64,000 nucleotides of DNA from Prochlorococcus sp. AG-347-I04 (GCA_003281625.1 QCBL01000002.1:1-64000); one strand, 5' to 3'. Shown: positions 43,165 through 54,844, counted from the stretch's first letter. Numbers and translations: made by a program. Notes: generated by a model not told the origin, from the letters alone.

Positions 43165-44082
43165 ATGGACGAAGATAAAAAAAAATTATGGAAAAAAGCA
43201 ATAAAATGGCCTCTTTATTCTGTTGCCATACTTCCAGTTTTAATAACAGGGGCTTACTTACTCAATCAATATGAAGATTTAAAAATTTATAATTTGATTT
43301 CATTTACTTTAGCTGCAATTTTGATATTACTTTGGGAAAATCTAACTAATGATTTATACGACGCAGAAACAGGAATCGATGAATTTAAATTCCATTCAAT
43401 TGTAAATCTTGTAAAAAATAAAAAAATAATTTCATTTATTGCATATACATCTTTAGTTATTGGTTTATTAATAATTTTAATTATTTCAGTATCAACAAGT
43501 ATAAACATTTTTATTTTGATGGCAGCTTGCTGCTTCTTAGGATATTTATATCAAGGTCCTCCTTTTAGATTGGGCTATCAAGGTTTAGGAGAACCATTAT
43601 GCTGGATTGCATTTGGACCTTTTGCGTACTCTGCAGTCTTAATTGCGTTAAATCCGTCTAATATTTACTTCGAAGATATTCCATGGAAAGTTTCTTTATT
43701 ACTTGGTTCAGGACCTTCCTTGGCAACAACTCTTGTATTATTTTGTTCTCATTTTCATCAAATTTCTGAAGATAAAAAGCATGGGAAAAATTCACCTTTA
43801 GTTCGCTTAGGAGCAAAAAAAGGTTCTCAATTTGTGCCTTGGATAATTTTTACAATATATATTTTTCAACTTTTCACAATAGTTTATGGATTTATTCCAG
43901 TGTTTTGCATCCTTTATTTGCTTAGTTTCCCTCAAGCAATAAGACTTATAAATTTATTAAGATCTTCGTATACAAAACCTTCTGCAATAAAAAATTGCAA
44001 ATTCGTAGCAATAAAATTTCAAACTCTTAATGGAATTGGTTTAATCACAGGATTAATATTTAATTACTTGATAAATAAATGA
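43165..44082 (+). CDS. menA: 1,4-dihydroxy-2-naphthoate phytyl/polyprenyltransferase
   Basis: UbiA family: NLTNDLYDAETGID and a second Asp-rich-type segment; overlaps menC by 4 nt. Confidence 0.92.
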   Translation: MDEDKKKLWKKAIKWPLYSVAILPVLITGAYLLNQYEDLKIYNLISFTLAAILILLWENLTNDLYDAETGIDEFKFHSIVNLVKNKKIISFIAYTSLVIGLLIILIISVSTSINIFILMAACCFLGYLYQGPPFRLGYQGLGEPLCWIAFGPFAYSAVLIALNPSNIYFEDIPWKVSLLLGSGPSLATTLVLFCSHFHQISEDKKHGKNSPLVRLGAKKGSQFVPWIIFTIYIFQLFTIVYGFIPVFCILYLLSFPQAIRLINLLRSSYTKPSAIKNCKFVAIKFQTLNGIGLITGLIFNYLINK

Positions 44083-45044
44083 ACTTAATATTTCAAAAAA
44101 AATCTTATAGCTTTAAGTTATCGGCCAAAGTAGAAAATTCTAAAACCAATTACCACACAAAATCGGGTTGGATAATTAAATTAATAAGTAATGATAAAAA
44201 AATAGGGTTTGGAGAAGTTTCACCGCTACATAAAAAAGACTTAAAAAAGTGTGCGAAACAACTAGATATGATCCCGGAGTATATAGAGGAATTTAATTTA
44301 TCTGAGCAAATAAATATTTTTCACCCATGTATTCAATCTGCAATAAATTCTGCATTAGCTGAGATCCATGGAAAAATAATTTTTAAAGAAAACTACTACT
44401 TTGATGAAATTGGTAAAACAGCCATATTGTTAAATCATGAAAATGTAGTTTCAGATCTAAATGATATTAAAAAAAGACATTGTGATATTGGAAAATCATT
44501 AACCTTAAAATGGAAAGTAGCACTAAAAAATAACCATGAGGAAGAAGCAAAATTAGAAGAAATTTTAAGCAAAATAGGTAATAATATTAAGTTAAGAATA
44601 GATGCTAATGGTTCTTGGGGAAGAGAAATAGCTAATAGATGGGCTGATATTTTGAAAGATAATAAAAATATAGATTGGTTAGAACAACCTCTCTGTGTTG
44701 ATGATATTGATGGACTGACAGAACTAAACAAAAAAATTCCAATAGCTTTAGACGAATCACTTTTAAAATTTCCAACTTTGATTGATGAGTGGAAGGGTTG
44801 GCAAATTAGAAGGCCTTCTCAAGAAAATAATCCAGTTAAGCTTTTAAGAGAATTAGAAAATAAAAAAGCTTTAATATCTATAAGTACCTCATTTGAAACT
44901 GGAATAGGAAAGAGATGGCTCCATCATTTATCTTCTCTACAATTACAAGGACCAACGCCAAAAGTTCCTGGTTTAGCAATGAATAAATTCCCTAATTCGT
45001 TTCTATTTTTAAATGAAGCAAAAAAGATATGGGATCAGCTATGA
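44079..45044 (+). CDS. menC: O-succinylbenzoate synthase
   Basis: Enolase superfamily: LTLKWK (KxK), RIDANGSW, WLEQPL, ALDES; between menA and menE. Confidence 0.92.
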   Translation: MNLIFQKKSYSFKLSAKVENSKTNYHTKSGWIIKLISNDKKIGFGEVSPLHKKDLKKCAKQLDMIPEYIEEFNLSEQINIFHPCIQSAINSALAEIHGKIIFKENYYFDEIGKTAILLNHENVVSDLNDIKKRHCDIGKSLTLKWKVALKNNHEEEAKLEEILSKIGNNIKLRIDANGSWGREIANRWADILKDNKNIDWLEQPLCVDDIDGLTELNKKIPIALDESLLKFPTLIDEWKGWQIRRPSQENNPVKLLRELENKKALISISTSFETGIGKRWLHHLSSLQLQGPTPKVPGLAMNKFPNSFLFLNEAKKIWDQL

Positions 45045-46243
45045 AAAATAAAATTCATACTATTGAAGTTGAAAATAACGAAAATCAATCTGTAGAAAAA
45101 ATTATTGAGAAAATTAGGGAGAATAAAATTATATATGTAAAAAACAAATTTTATGAAGACAAAGATGTATTAGATTCAATTACTGAAAATGGGCCAGCAA
45201 TTATCTTAAATAGTAGTGGGAGTTCTGGAAAACCGAGACAATGTTTTCACCATTTAAATAATCTTATATTATCTGCAACTACATCAGGTCAATGGCTAAT
45301 AGAGCAAGGATTTGAATTACAAAACTGCTTAATTTTAAATACTTTACCCCTGAACCATATAAGTGGATTAATGCCAATTTTTAGAAGTCAAAATTGGGGA
45401 TGTGATTGTATTAATATTTCTCCGAATTTGATAAAAAAAACTCGAGAACTTTTACTTTTCACAATTAAATTTAAAAAAAACAAAAAACACTTGATTACGT
45501 CATTAGTACCTACCCAATTACAAAGACTTTTAGCTCAAAAAGATGGAATTAGTTGGCTAAAAATTTTTGATCTAATTTGGGTAGGTGGAGCTTCAATTTC
45601 AGACGAAACTGCAGAAAAATGTATAAAAGAAAAAATAAAATTAGCACCTTGTTACGGCTCAACTGAAACAGCAGCAATGGTTACGAGTTTAAAACCAAAA
45701 GAATTCTTAATGGGTTTTAAAAATGTAGGAGAAATACTACCTGATACAAAAATAAGAATTAACACGCAAGGATTAATCGAAATACAATCAGCTAGAATTG
45801 GAATCGAAATAATAGATTCTTTAAAAACTGAAAATTTCAAAAATAAAAATGGGTGGTGGCAAACAAGTGATTTAGGTGAAATTAAGCAAATCAATAATTC
45901 TTACTATTTAAAATTTGTTGGAAGAAGTGATAATGCCTTTAATTCAGGAGGAGAAGTTGTTTTCCCTGAAGTAATTGAATCTAGATTAAATGATTTCATT
46001 ATGAAAGAAAATATCCCAATTAATAAATTCAATATTTCGAAAGTATCTAACAAATTATGGGGAAATAAAATTAAAGTAATAGTTGAATTTAGAGAACTTA
46101 CAAATGATAAAAATATTGAAATTTCTTTAAATTTATTAAAAAATTTTTCTCAAAGTTGGCCTAAACATGAAAAACCTGAAACGTGGATTGTTAAAAACAA
46201 AAATAGCATTACAGAAAAAATAAACTATAAATTTAAAAAATAA
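45029..46243 (+). CDS. menE: O-succinylbenzoate--CoA ligase
   Basis: AMP-binding: LNSSGSSGKPRQ, LAPCYGSTETAAMVT, WWQTSDLGEI, KFVGRSDNAFNSGGE. Confidence 0.9.
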   Translation: MGSAMKNKIHTIEVENNENQSVEKIIEKIRENKIIYVKNKFYEDKDVLDSITENGPAIILNSSGSSGKPRQCFHHLNNLILSATTSGQWLIEQGFELQNCLILNTLPLNHISGLMPIFRSQNWGCDCINISPNLIKKTRELLLFTIKFKKNKKHLITSLVPTQLQRLLAQKDGISWLKIFDLIWVGGASISDETAEKCIKEKIKLAPCYGSTETAAMVTSLKPKEFLMGFKNVGEILPDTKIRINTQGLIEIQSARIGIEIIDSLKTENFKNKNGWWQTSDLGEIKQINNSYYLKFVGRSDNAFNSGGEVVFPEVIESRLNDFIMKENIPINKFNISKVSNKLWGNKIKVIVEFRELTNDKNIEISLNLLKNFSQSWPKHEKPETWIVKNKNSITEKINYKFKK

Positions 46244-46246
46244 TAA

Positions 46247-46699
<453 letters not shown>

Positions 46700-46708
46700 T
46701 TAAAGAAC

Positions 46709-47896
46709 TTATCTATCAACAGATCCCATAATGACATCTATTGAGCCAAGGATTGCCATAATGTCGGCGATTTTGGCACCTTTGAGAATATGAGGCAATA
46801 TTTGAAGATTATTTAAATCAGCTGCTCTGATTTTAAATCTCCATGGGGTAACTTCATTATTTCCTTGAATAAATACACCTATTTCTCCTTTACCAGACTC
46901 TAATCTTGTATACAGTTCTCCGTTAGGAATTTTAAAAGTTGGAGCGACCTTTTTAGCTACATATTGATAGTCCATACCAAATATTTCACTTTTCTTATCT
47001 TCAGTCGCCATTCTTTGAGCTTCCAAATTTTCTGTTGGACCTCCTGGAATCATTTTACAGGCTTGGCGAATGATACTTAGTGATTGTCTCATCTCTTCTA
47101 CTCTCACTCGATATCTCGCATAACAATCTCCTTCTTTTTCTGAAGCAATCTGCCAATCAAAGTCGTCATAACATTCATAACTATCGACTTTCCTTAAATC
47201 CCAAGAAACTCCAGAAGCCCTAAGCATTGGCCCAGACAAAGACCAATTAATTGCTTGGTCTCTTTGTATTGTTCCCAGACCCTCAATTCTTTTTCTAAAA
47301 ATTGGATTATTTGTGATTAATTTTTCGTATTCATCTATCTTAGGACCAAACCAATCACAAAAGTCTATACATTTTTCTAACCATCCGTATGGAAGATCAC
47401 ATGCTACACCACCTATCCTAAAGAAATTATTATTTATCAGCCTCTGACCAGTAGCAGCTTCCCAGAGATCATAAATCATTTCTCTTTCTCTAAAAATATA
47501 GAAAAATGGAGTTTGAGCTCCTACGTCTGCTAAAAAGGGACCGAGCCATAAAAGATGATTGGCAATTCGATTGAGTTCTAGCATTAGAACTCTGATGTAA
47601 CTAGCTCTTTTAGGAACTGGAATATTAGCTAATCTTTCAGGAGCATTTACTACAATAGCTTCATAAAACATTCCTGCTGCATAATCCATTCTGCTTACAT
47701 AAGGGACATACATAACATTTGTCCTATTTTCAGCTATCTTTTCCATTCCTCTATGTAAATATCCAATTACTGGCTCACAATCAATGACATTCTCACCATC
47801 AAGAGTTACAACTAACCTTAAAACCCCATGCATTGAGGGATGGTGAGGGCCAAAATTGACCACCATTGGTTCTGTTCTAGTCTCTAGCTGAGCCAT
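46709..47896 (-). CDS. ndhH: NAD(P)H-quinone oxidoreductase subunit H
   Basis: [45 protein letters not shown]-terminal [16 protein letters not shown]. Confidence 0.98.
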   Translation of the reverse strand: MAQLETRTEPMVVNFGPHHPSMHGVLRLVVTLDGENVIDCEPVIGYLHRGMEKIAENRTNVMYVPYVSRMDYAAGMFYEAIVVNAPERLANIPVPKRASYIRVLMLELNRIANHLLWLGPFLADVGAQTPFFYIFREREMIYDLWEAATGQRLINNNFFRIGGVACDLPYGWLEKCIDFCDWFGPKIDEYEKLITNNPIFRKRIEGLGTIQRDQAINWSLSGPMLRASGVSWDLRKVDSYECYDDFDWQIASEKEGDCYARYRVRVEEMRQSLSIIRQACKMIPGGPTENLEAQRMATEDKKSEIFGMDYQYVAKKVAPTFKIPNGELYTRLESGKGEIGVFIQGNNEVTPWRFKIRAADLNNLQILPHILKGAKIADIMAILGSIDVIMGSVDR

Positions 47897-47934
47897 TCGA
47901 ATTTTTACTTCTAAATAAATCTTAGTCGAAAGTT

Positions 47935-48837
47935 ATGCAAACTGACCTATCTGATTCATCTTTTTTCAATCATAAATCAGTTATGACAGATGAGATTATT
48001 GCCTCATTAGAGCATTACCCTTTAATCCATAACAACCAACTTAAAGGAATAGACGCAACTTTAGGCGGGGGCGGGCACTCTTATCATTTACTGAGAAAAT
48101 ATTCGGATTTAAATATAATTGGACTTGATCAAGACCCATTCGCAAGAAAATCAGCATCAAAAAAACTTGATGAATTTAAAAATAGGCTTGATATAAGGGC
48201 TTCAAATTTTGCAGATTTTGTACCAAAAGAAAAAGTTTCTTTTGTGATTGCAGATCTTGGAGTAAATAGTAACCAAATTGATGATCCTAAAAGAGGATTT
48301 AGTTTCCAAAAAGATGGTCCACTTGATATGCGCATGAATCCTTTTCTTGACGTTGATGCAGAGAAATTAATTGAGGCTTTAAATGAAAAAGATCTAGCTA
48401 ACCTAATTTATCAATATGGAGAAGAGAGATTATCAAGAAAAATTGCTAGGAAAATAAAAATGGATTTGAAGGAAAATGGGAAATATTCTGGAACAAAAGA
48501 ATTAGCTTATTCTATAGCAGGCTGCTTCCCACCAAAACAAAGATATAAAAAAATACACCCAGCAACAAAAACATTTCAAGCACTAAGAATTGCTGTTAAT
48601 AAAGAAATTGAAGTATTAGAAAAATTCTTGCAAGTAGTCCCTGAATGGCTTTTGCCAGGGGGTATTGTTTCTATTATTAGTTTTCATTCTCTGGAGGATA
48701 GGTTAGTTAAAAGTTCTTTCAAGAATGATCAAAGACTAAAAAATCTTACAAAAAAGCCAATAACTCCTTCCGAACAAGAAGTCGAACTAAATAAAAGAGC
48801 TAGAAGTGGAAAATTGAGAATTGCTCAATTAAATTAA
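47935..48837 (+). CDS. rsmH: 16S rRNA (cytosine-N4) methyltransferase RsmH (MraW)
   Basis: HKSVMTDEII, DATLGGGGHS, RGFSFQKDGPLDMRMN, ISFHSLEDRLVK. Confidence 0.97.
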   Translation: MQTDLSDSSFFNHKSVMTDEIIASLEHYPLIHNNQLKGIDATLGGGGHSYHLLRKYSDLNIIGLDQDPFARKSASKKLDEFKNRLDIRASNFADFVPKEKVSFVIADLGVNSNQIDDPKRGFSFQKDGPLDMRMNPFLDVDAEKLIEALNEKDLANLIYQYGEERLSRKIARKIKMDLKENGKYSGTKELAYSIAGCFPPKQRYKKIHPATKTFQALRIAVNKEIEVLEKFLQVVPEWLLPGGIVSIISFHSLEDRLVKSSFKNDQRLKNLTKKPITPSEQEVELNKRARSGKLRIAQLN

Positions 48838-48860
48838 AATAAATTAAAAGCCAAGAATAT

Positions 48861-50006
48861 CTATCGTAATGATCTGATCGTATTAGTAAGAATATTAATT
48901 GCTTGTTTTATATCTTCTGAATTAGTGCTTAATCCAATACTTAACCTTATTGAAGATTCTGCTTCTTTAAAAGATCTACCTAAGGCCAGTAAAACATGAG
49001 ATGGTTCACCATTACTACATGCAGATCCACTAGAACAAATTATCTTAGATTTTAAAAGTTTATGAAACTTTGCTCCGTTTAAATCCAATACAGTCAAATT
49101 TAAATTATGAGGTAATCTTTTTTCTATGGAGCCATTAATTAATAAACCAGAATTATTTTCTAACAAACCTTCTAAAAGGTTATTTCTAAACAAAAGTAAT
49201 TTCTCAGCATTTTTTTCTTGATTTAAAACTGCTATCTCTATTGCTTTAGCAAAGCCAACTACTAAAGGAAGAGGTAATGTACCAGACCTGAGACCATATT
49301 CCTGACCTCCTCCAACAATTAAAGGCTCAAGATTAATTTCTTCATCGATCAAAAGAAGTCCTATCCCTTTGGGACCATATATTTTGTGAGAACTTATGGT
49401 TATCATATTGACATCTGATAAAAGATTATCTAACTCGATATAACCTAAACATTGTGCAAAATCAGAATGAAAGGTTATTCCTCTCGATTTACATATCTTT
49501 GAAATATTCTCTAAAGGCTGAATAACTCCTATTTCGTTATTTGCCAACATGACACTAACAAGAAATGTATCTTCTCTTATATTTTTTTTGAATTGTTCTT
49601 CTGAGATTAAGCCATCTTTCTCAGGATTAATTTCTGTAACCGTAAATCCCTCTTTTTTTAATTGATTTAGGGGCTCCAAAACAGCTTTATGCTCAGTTTT
49701 CAAGGTAATAATATGTCCATAATTTCCTGTTTTTTTATAGTAATTTCTAGCAAAACCTAATAAAGCTAGGTTATTAGATTCTGTTGCCCCACTTGTAAAA
49801 ATAACTTTTTTATTCTTAAGAAATAAATTTTTTTCAATTTTTTCTCTTGAGGATTCCAATATAGCGCTTGCATTAATCCCCGCCAAATTAGATTTGCTTG
49901 CAGGGTTAGAAAATATCTCACTCCAAAAAGGTTTCATAGAATCAACAACATCTTTGGAGCAAGGAGTCGAAGATTGATAGTCTAGTAGTATGGGAGTTGA
50001 AAGCAT
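48861..50006 (-). CDS. Cysteine desulfurase (NifS/IscS type)
   Basis: LDYQSSTPCS, FTSGATESNNLALLG, ISSHKIYGPKGIG, CSSGSACSNGEPSHVL. Confidence 0.93.
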   Translation of the reverse strand: MLSTPILLDYQSSTPCSKDVVDSMKPFWSEIFSNPASKSNLAGINASAILESSREKIEKNLFLKNKKVIFTSGATESNNLALLGFARNYYKKTGNYGHIITLKTEHKAVLEPLNQLKKEGFTVTEINPEKDGLISEEQFKKNIREDTFLVSVMLANNEIGVIQPLENISKICKSRGITFHSDFAQCLGYIELDNLLSDVNMITISSHKIYGPKGIGLLLIDEEINLEPLIVGGGQEYGLRSGTLPLPLVVGFAKAIEIAVLNQEKNAEKLLLFRNNLLEGLLENNSGLLINGSIEKRLPHNLNLTVLDLNGAKFHKLLKSKIICSSGSACSNGEPSHVLLALGRSFKEAESSIRLSIGLSTNSEDIKQAINILTNTIRSLR

Positions 50007-50065
50007 TATATTTAGTATATAAAATTCTTTTTATTACTAGAAAATCAAATTAAAGAATTTAAAAA

Positions 50066-50794
50066 ATGAATGAAATTAATCAAATAAATAATGAACCGGT
50101 AAGAAAATCAAGAATTTTATTAGTTGATGATGAACCTGGTTTAAGAACAGCTGTTAAAACATTTCTAGAAGATGAAGGCTTTGAAATATTTATTGCAGTT
50201 GATGGAGAGGATGGTTGGGAAAAAGCTCAAACAGTTTTCCCCGATTTAATAATTAGCGATGTCATGATGCCCCGAGCCAACGGTTATGCTTTATTAGAAA
50301 AAATTAGAGAGGATGAAAAATTAGGAGGAACTCCAGTTATTTTTCTGACTGCAAAAGGAATGACCCTAGACAGAACCGAAGGTTATCTTGCAGGAGTTGA
50401 CGATTATATTTCCAAACCTTTCGATCCCGATGAATTAGCTGCAAGAGTTAAAAATGTAATCAACAGACAAGAACGTTTACTAAAAGAAGCGGCACGATTC
50501 GCAGATATTGATGTAAGCAAAATGGCAAAACAAATTACTGAAATAAAATCTATGCTTACAGACCAAAACGAGACTAATCCAGAAAATAAAATAAATCTTC
50601 CTAGTTTTACTCCAAGAGAAGCAAGTGTGCTTCAGTTAGTAGCTGAGGGGCTGATGAACAAAGAAATTGCAAGGCAGCTTGAAACATCTATTAGGAATGT
50701 TGAAAAATATGTGAGTAGACTGTTTATCAAGACAGGTACATCTAGCCGAACAGAATTAGTCCGTTATGCACTTGAAAATCATTTAGTTAAATAA
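50066..50794 (+). CDS. NarL/LuxR-type response regulator
   Basis: Receiver ILLVDDEPGLRTAV...ISDVMMP...FLTAKG and HTH TPREASVLQLVAEGLMNKEIARQLETSIRNVEKYVSRLF. Confidence 0.93.
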   Translation: MNEINQINNEPVRKSRILLVDDEPGLRTAVKTFLEDEGFEIFIAVDGEDGWEKAQTVFPDLIISDVMMPRANGYALLEKIREDEKLGGTPVIFLTAKGMTLDRTEGYLAGVDDYISKPFDPDELAARVKNVINRQERLLKEAARFADIDVSKMAKQITEIKSMLTDQNETNPENKINLPSFTPREASVLQLVAEGLMNKEIARQLETSIRNVEKYVSRLFIKTGTSSRTELVRYALENHLVK

Positions 50795-50795
50795 A

Positions 50796-51497
50796 TTATT
50801 TAATTTTTTCGAATTCAATTAGTTTTGAAAAATAAAAAGGAGCTTGATTTAATTTCTTTTTAACCACCTTAAATCCTCTTTCTTTAGCAGCATCAATAAT
50901 GCCCTTTTCATTCAATGTATAGGCTCTTGTAGTTTTACTTGGGCCAGGAAATAATTTTCCAATATTTTTTAAAACAGCAAGAACTGGAGTATAGGGAGCA
51001 AAGCTTACGATAAGTTTTTCTTTGCTTAAATCACATAGATGTTGGACCATTTCTTCTGCAACTGGTTGAGGATAATGAATAAACACATCCAAACAAACTA
51101 CAACATCAAATAATCCTTTTAATTTTTCCAAATCACAGATTTCATATTTGATTTTATCTTGATTAAAACCTAATTCATTAACTCGTTTCTTTGTCTCTTT
51201 AATCATTTCCGCAGAAATATCGCTTACCTGTAATTCTTTTATACCTAGTTTAAGTAATGGTATAGATAGACTTCCAACACCGCATCCTGCATCACAATAA
51301 CTTTTTTTGGTTAGTTCAGGATAATTTTTGATGTATGAGACTACATCATCTACAGTTTTTTGATGTCCCTTCCTAATATTTTTCTGAACTGTATTAATTT
51401 CATCAGATTTGCTATAAATTTTATTCCATCTTTCAAAACCAGTACCATTAAAATATTCCCTAACTTCACTTTTTTCGATCATCTTATTTAACGTCAT
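50796..51497 (-). CDS. chlM: Magnesium protoporphyrin IX O-methyltransferase
   Basis: EVREYFNGTGFERWNKIY, DAGCGVGSLSIPL, CLDVFIHYPQ. Confidence 0.95.
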   Translation of the reverse strand: MTLNKMIEKSEVREYFNGTGFERWNKIYSKSDEINTVQKNIRKGHQKTVDDVVSYIKNYPELTKKSYCDAGCGVGSLSIPLLKLGIKELQVSDISAEMIKETKKRVNELGFNQDKIKYEICDLEKLKGLFDVVVCLDVFIHYPQPVAEEMVQHLCDLSKEKLIVSFAPYTPVLAVLKNIGKLFPGPSKTTRAYTLNEKGIIDAAKERGFKVVKKKLNQAPFYFSKLIEFEKIK

Positions 51498-51586
51498 AAT
51501 ATTTTATGAAAATTTATACTTTTTATATTAACTAACTGGCGCCTAATTAATTGCACGCCATTATGGGAAAGAATTGATTTGTTATT

Positions 51587-52123
51587 TTGGCAACATTGAA
51601 TCCTAAAGATATTTATAAAATCGCTGTTGTAATGGGTAGTGATTCAGATCTAGAAACATTAAAACCTGCTGTAGATATTTTAAAAGAATTTGGAATAAAA
51701 ACTGAAGTTTGTATACTTTCTGCCCATCGAACACCTATCGAAATGATGGAATATGCAAAAAATGCAGAATCAGAAAACATAAAAGTAATAATTGCCGGTG
51801 CTGGGGGTGCTGCTCATCTTCCAGGAATGCTGGCATCCACAACTTGCATTCCTGTAATTGGAGTACCAGTAGAGAGTAAGACACTGAAGGGAATTGACTC
51901 TCTTTTATCAATCGTTCAAATGCCCGCTGGAATTCCAGTTGCAACAGTTGCAATTAATGGAGGACAGAATGCTGGATTATTGGCAATAGAGATGATCAGT
52001 TTATTTGATGAATCCATAAAGAAAAATTTAAAAGAATTCAGAAAAAATCTACATACACAGGTAAGAAATAAAAATAATAAGTTATCAACTATTGGACCTG
52101 ATAATTATCTTCAAAATAAATGA
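51587..52123 (+). CDS. purE: N5-carboxyaminoimidazole ribonucleotide mutase
   Basis: VVMGSDSDLETLKPA, LSAHRTP, AGAGGAAHLPGMLAS; TTG start. Confidence 0.97.
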   Translation: MATLNPKDIYKIAVVMGSDSDLETLKPAVDILKEFGIKTEVCILSAHRTPIEMMEYAKNAESENIKVIIAGAGGAAHLPGMLASTTCIPVIGVPVESKTLKGIDSLLSIVQMPAGIPVATVAINGGQNAGLLAIEMISLFDESIKKNLKEFRKNLHTQVRNKNNKLSTIGPDNYLQNK

Positions 52124-52138
52124 ACTAATATTTTTCTA

Positions 52139-52777
52139 TTAGGCCTTGTTAAGAAAGTTTTCTTTTTTCAGATAGTTAATAACTTTTTCAACGGAATCAT
52201 TTAAATCTAACGAACCTGTATCAACAACAATTTCGGGATTGTGAGGAGCTTCATATGGACTAGAAATCCCTGTAAATTCATTAATTTCACCCAAACGAGC
52301 TTTCTTATAAAGACCTTTAGTATCCCTATTTTCGCAAACTTTGATATCAGCAGAACAATAAACTTCAATAAAATCCTTAGATCCAATAATTTTTCTCACC
52401 TTATCTCTATCACTAATAAATGGCGAAACGAATGCTGTAATAGTTATTATCCCAGCATTCATAAATAAATTCGCAACTTCGCCAATTCTTCTTATATTTT
52501 CTTCTCTATCTTCATCCGAAAAACCAAGATCTTTACATAAACCGTGTCTAATATTATCTCCATCCAACACATAAGTCGAAAAACCATCTAAATGTAAAAC
52601 TTCATTTAAAGCGTTGGCCAAAGTACTTTTACCAGAACCAGATAAACCTGTAAACCAGATAACCATACCTTTATGACCTCTCATCTTCTCTAACTTTTCT
52701 CTGTCAATAGTTAAGTTGTGCCACTTTATATTGGTTGACTTTGTTTGATCTTGTTCTTTCATTTTTTGCATCATCAA
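52139..52777 (-). CDS. cysC: Adenylylsulfate kinase
   Basis: WFTGLSGSGKSTLANAL, LDGDNIRHGLCKDLGFSDEDREENIRR. Confidence 0.97.
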   Translation of the reverse strand: MMMQKMKEQDQTKSTNIKWHNLTIDREKLEKMRGHKGMVIWFTGLSGSGKSTLANALNEVLHLDGFSTYVLDGDNIRHGLCKDLGFSDEDREENIRRIGEVANLFMNAGIITITAFVSPFISDRDKVRKIIGSKDFIEVYCSADIKVCENRDTKGLYKKARLGEINEFTGISSPYEAPHNPEIVVDTGSLDLNDSVEKVINYLKKENFLNKA

Positions 52778-52804
52778 AATTAAAAACCTATCCTAACCCT
52801 TGCT

Positions 52805-53125
52805 TCATAAATTATGAAATCCCTCTTTACGAAGAAACTCAACTGATTTTGATACCATATCACCCTGTAACTGGATATTTCTATCAATCAATGTTCCTCC
52901 AGTCCCACAAAAAACTTTAATTTTTTTTAGTAATTCTTTTAATAAGATTTCATCCTCAGTTCCTAAACCTCTAATTAAAGTTACAGTCTTTCCCTTTTTA
53001 CCTTTTTTTTGTTTTGAAATATTTATTTTTGATCTTTTATAAACGGTATCTACCTTAGCTGCTTCTCCAGATTTTTTTTCTTGATTATCAAATTCGATCC
53101 AATTTTTTTTTCCCATTATTTTCAA
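52805..53125 (-). CDS. SUI1/eIF1-like translation initiation factor (YciH family)
   Basis: KKGKTVTLIRGLGTEDEILLKELLKKIKVFCGTGGTLIDRNIQLQGD. Confidence 0.9.
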   Translation of the reverse strand: MKIMGKKNWIEFDNQEKKSGEAAKVDTVYKRSKINISKQKKGKKGKTVTLIRGLGTEDEILLKELLKKIKVFCGTGGTLIDRNIQLQGDMVSKSVEFLRKEGFHNL

Positions 53126-53164
53126 AATAATCTATAGTTAGTTAATACTTATTCTATAGAAAAA

Positions 53165-54409
53165 GTGGTAAGTACATTTTCTCGCAAAGATCAAAACTAT
53201 AAAAATGACGATTTAAATCAACCCTCCAAAGAGGGAAGATTTGGTAAATATGGTGGTCAATATGTTCCAGAAACGCTAATGCCTGCTCTTTTTGAGCTTG
53301 AAACAGCCGCATCTAATGCATGGAATGATAAACTTTTTGTACAAGAATTAAATCATCTACTCAAGACTTATGTAGGAAGAGAAACACCACTTTATGAAGC
53401 CAAAAGACTTACTGAACATTACAAAACTAAACAAGCAACTCCTAGAATATGGCTTAAAAGAGAAGATTTAAATCATACTGGGGCTCATAAAATTAATAAT
53501 GCTCTTGGACAAGCTTTACTGGCAATAAGAATGGGCAAAAAAAGAATAATTGCAGAAACTGGAGCAGGTCAGCATGGAGTTGCTACTGCTACTGTTTGTG
53601 CGAGATTTGGCTTGAAATGTATTATCTACATGGGTGCTGAAGACATAAAAAGGCAATCTCTTAACGTTTTCAGAATGAAACTTCTAGGAGCTGAAGTTAA
53701 AGTTGTAAATTCTGGAACTGCAACACTAAAGGATGCCACTAGTGAAGCCATTAGAGATTGGGTTTCTAATGTCGAAACCACCCACTACATTTTAGGATCT
53801 GTTGCCGGTCCACACCCTTTCCCAAAGATTGTGAGAGATTTTCATGCAGTTATAGGAGAAGAAACTAAAAAACAAAGTCTGGAATCATTTGGAGCTTTAC
53901 CCGATATTTTACTTGCATGTGTAGGAGGGGGATCAAATGCAATGGGTCTTTTCCATCCTTTCGTCAAAGAATCTTCTGTACGACTTATTGGAGTTGAAGC
54001 CGCAGGAAGCGGAGTTGATACTGACAAACATGCTGCCACTATCACTAAAGGGTCAATTGGAATTTTGCATGGATCAATGAGTCTTCTTTTGCAAGATGAT
54101 AATGGTCAAGTACAAGAAGCTCACTCAATAAGTGCAGGTTTGGATTACCCAGGAGTAGGTCCTGAACATAGCCATTTAAAAGATATAGGTAGAGCAGAAT
54201 ATGGATCAGTCACAGATCAAGAGGCTTTAGATGCTTTAAGACTTGTTAGCGAACTTGAAGGAATTATACCTGCACTTGAAACTTCCCATGCCTTTGCTTG
54301 GTTAGATAAATTATGCCCTACTCTTGAAAAAGATACTCATATAGTTATCAACTGCTCTGGTAGAGGCGACAAAGATGTTAATACTGTTGCATCTTCATTA
54401 GATATTTAA
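53165..54409 (+). CDS. trpB: Tryptophan synthase beta chain
   Basis: [52 protein letters not shown] start. Confidence 0.98.
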   Translation: MVSTFSRKDQNYKNDDLNQPSKEGRFGKYGGQYVPETLMPALFELETAASNAWNDKLFVQELNHLLKTYVGRETPLYEAKRLTEHYKTKQATPRIWLKREDLNHTGAHKINNALGQALLAIRMGKKRIIAETGAGQHGVATATVCARFGLKCIIYMGAEDIKRQSLNVFRMKLLGAEVKVVNSGTATLKDATSEAIRDWVSNVETTHYILGSVAGPHPFPKIVRDFHAVIGEETKKQSLESFGALPDILLACVGGGSNAMGLFHPFVKESSVRLIGVEAAGSGVDTDKHAATITKGSIGILHGSMSLLLQDDNGQVQEAHSISAGLDYPGVGPEHSHLKDIGRAEYGSVTDQEALDALRLVSELEGIIPALETSHAFAWLDKLCPTLEKDTHIVINCSGRGDKDVNTVASSLDI

Positions 54410-54760
54410 TCAATACCTTGGTATTGATGGGTCAATATATCTACTCCATCCATCAATACCCTCCTCCAAATTCCATATTTCGCTCACAATATTATTATCC
54501 AAGCACCATTGAGAAAAGTTATAACTTCTTATTCCTGCATGACAGGTAACTACAATTTCTCTATCTAATAAACCTGCAAATATTTCTTCAACATATTCAC
54601 AGGTGACTTTACTAATTGGTATGTGTAAAAATTCTTTTGAGAAACGGGCCAGTTCAAGCTCTGACTGCTCTCTTACATCAATCAAGACTGGGTCTTCTTT
54701 CTCAGAATTAAACCAATCATTGAGACTAGGAGCATTTATAGATTTTGGATAACTTCCCAA
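54410..54760 (-). CDS. Rhodanese-like domain protein
   Basis: PVLIDVREQSELELARF, VTCHAGIRSYNFSQWCLD active-site loop. Confidence 0.92.
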   Translation of the reverse strand: MGSYPKSINAPSLNDWFNSEKEDPVLIDVREQSELELARFSKEFLHIPISKVTCEYVEEIFAGLLDREIVVTCHAGIRSYNFSQWCLDNNIVSEIWNLEEGIDGWSRYIDPSIPRY

Positions 54761-54844
54761 TTTATTAGGATAAATTATGTGTTATTTACAATTTAATAAA
54801 TTAAGTTGCAGTAGGAAGTTTATTGTTAAAAATAAAAATAAACA

